Of a DNA stretch of 21,281 nt, positions 20,640-21,281 are shown piece after piece. The notes beneath the pieces are model-generated. The model saw nothing but the letters and a program-made list of their open reading frames with translations. It was not told where the DNA came from and searched no databases. Position numbers and translations under genes: made by a program. The first letter of the stretch is position 1; the number at the start of each line of letters is the position of its first letter. This stretch comes from Gnetum montanum (Eukaryota; Streptophyta; Gnetopsida; Gnetales; Gnetaceae), in the NCBI GenBank assembly GCA_015680685.1, contig MNCI01033682.1, forward strand, positions 379,828 through 401,108. The letters run 5' to 3'.

Positions 20640-21007
20640 GAATGGTGCTTTTGGACCCTATGGGTCCTATTAGATGACTAGTAGGGTGCATTCCTTTAGC
20701 TTGAACACTTCACTATTGTTGCTTCAGTAATCATTTCACCATTTTCCATTGCCTTGATTGTAGACGTATTGGCATTGCCGCCATCAGTTTGAGGGGGAAA
20801 GTTGGAGATCTATTTAGAAATACCTTTTCCTACCTTGCTCAAAAATCTGGTAGTTTCTCAAATACAATGTTGGTAATTTCCATTTTATTCCATGTCAGAG
20901 ATGAAAATAGATTATATATAAATTAGAATGAAAGGCTAATGTGAAAGTTTCTCATTGTAAGCCCCAATTTGGCATAGGATGTGGAAACTTATTTTCATTC
21001 TTTAGTC
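20640..21007. other. AT-rich intergenic DNA, nothing recognised
   Basis: This is non-coding sequence between the 360-bp insertion and the putative SINE. No ORF, repeat end or regulatory motif stands out. Confidence 0.5.
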
Positions 21008-21020
21008 TCTTCTCTCTCAT

Positions 21021-21165
21021 AGGGACTATAATTTGGAGTGATGGTGAGGTGCTTATTTTTTAAGTCAAAGACCTGGGTTTGAGCCTAGGCGTAATCGCTA
21101 GAAGAGGTTAAGCTTTCGCTTATCTACCAGCCCTCCTAGCACCCTACTTAGCAAGAGGAGTATTG
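21021..21165 (+). mobile_element. Probable tRNA-derived SINE, about 145 bp
   Basis: An A-box-like tgatggtgaggtg (about 21039-21051) and a B-box-like ggtttgagcct (21076-21086; consensus GGTTCGANNCC) are spaced as in a tRNA-type RNA polymerase III promoter. A tRNA-unrelated body follows. The insert is flanked by the 13-bp repeat tcttctctctcat at 21008-21020 and 21166-21178, which fits a SINE target-site duplication, though the repeat is low-complexity. No long poly(A) tail is present. The layout resembles plant SINEs, but I cannot assign a named family with certainty. Confidence 0.5.
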
Positions 21166-21281
21166 TCTTCTCTCTCATTTTTCATAGTTTGTTTTCCATT
21201 TTAAATTTTAAAATTTGACACCTCTGATGGTCCTTTGTTTTTAAATATGAAATAATTATATCTAGTTAAGTTTAAGTAACA

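Noticed and set aside
1-21281. tRNA, rRNA, CRISPR arrays, bacterial operon signals and viral genes
   Set aside because: None was seen. The introns, codon context and LINEs mark this as plant nuclear DNA, and the only tRNA-like signal belongs to the putative SINE.

Overview
The window looks like nuclear DNA of a seed plant, most likely a gymnosperm. It is AT-rich and has one recognisable host gene with a 15.1-kb first intron holding two old, decayed LINE retrotransposons. The gymnosperm assignment is an inference from intron size and LINE content; no taxon-specific marker is visible.

The host gene is RER1, the ER-retention receptor, on the + strand. Three exons can be placed to the base: 2212-2564, 17676-17856 and 17963-18010. 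They give a complete 193-residue protein with GT-AG introns of 15,111 and 106 bp. A TATA box lies at 2045-2050 and an AT-rich upstream region extends to the left edge. Positions 1-518 look like part of an LTR.

Intron 1 is built around two L1-type LINEs, both antisense to RER1. LINE-A (about 4143-8527) is 5'-truncated inside the endonuclease and heavily decayed. LINE-B (about 10703-15458) is truncated in or near ORF1, ends in a 17-nt poly(A) tail (poly(T) on the + strand) and is bracketed by a perfect 14-bp target-site duplication. Both keep readable endonuclease, reverse transcriptase and zinc-finger regions, but the RT catalytic motif is altered in each (YADN in A, YTND in B). Both also share a conserved extension after the zinc finger that resembles domains met in other plant mobile elements. 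The rest of the intron (2565-4142, 8528-10688, 15473-17675) has no recognised genes.

Downstream of RER1 the sequence is AT-rich and apparently gene-free. It contains a 360-bp insertion of unknown class (20264-20623) between perfect 16-bp direct repeats, ending in a C-rich tract that forms an ideal G-quadruplex motif on the minus strand. A probable tRNA-derived SINE (21021-21165) lies near the right edge. No RNA genes, CRISPR arrays or other intact protein-coding genes were found.
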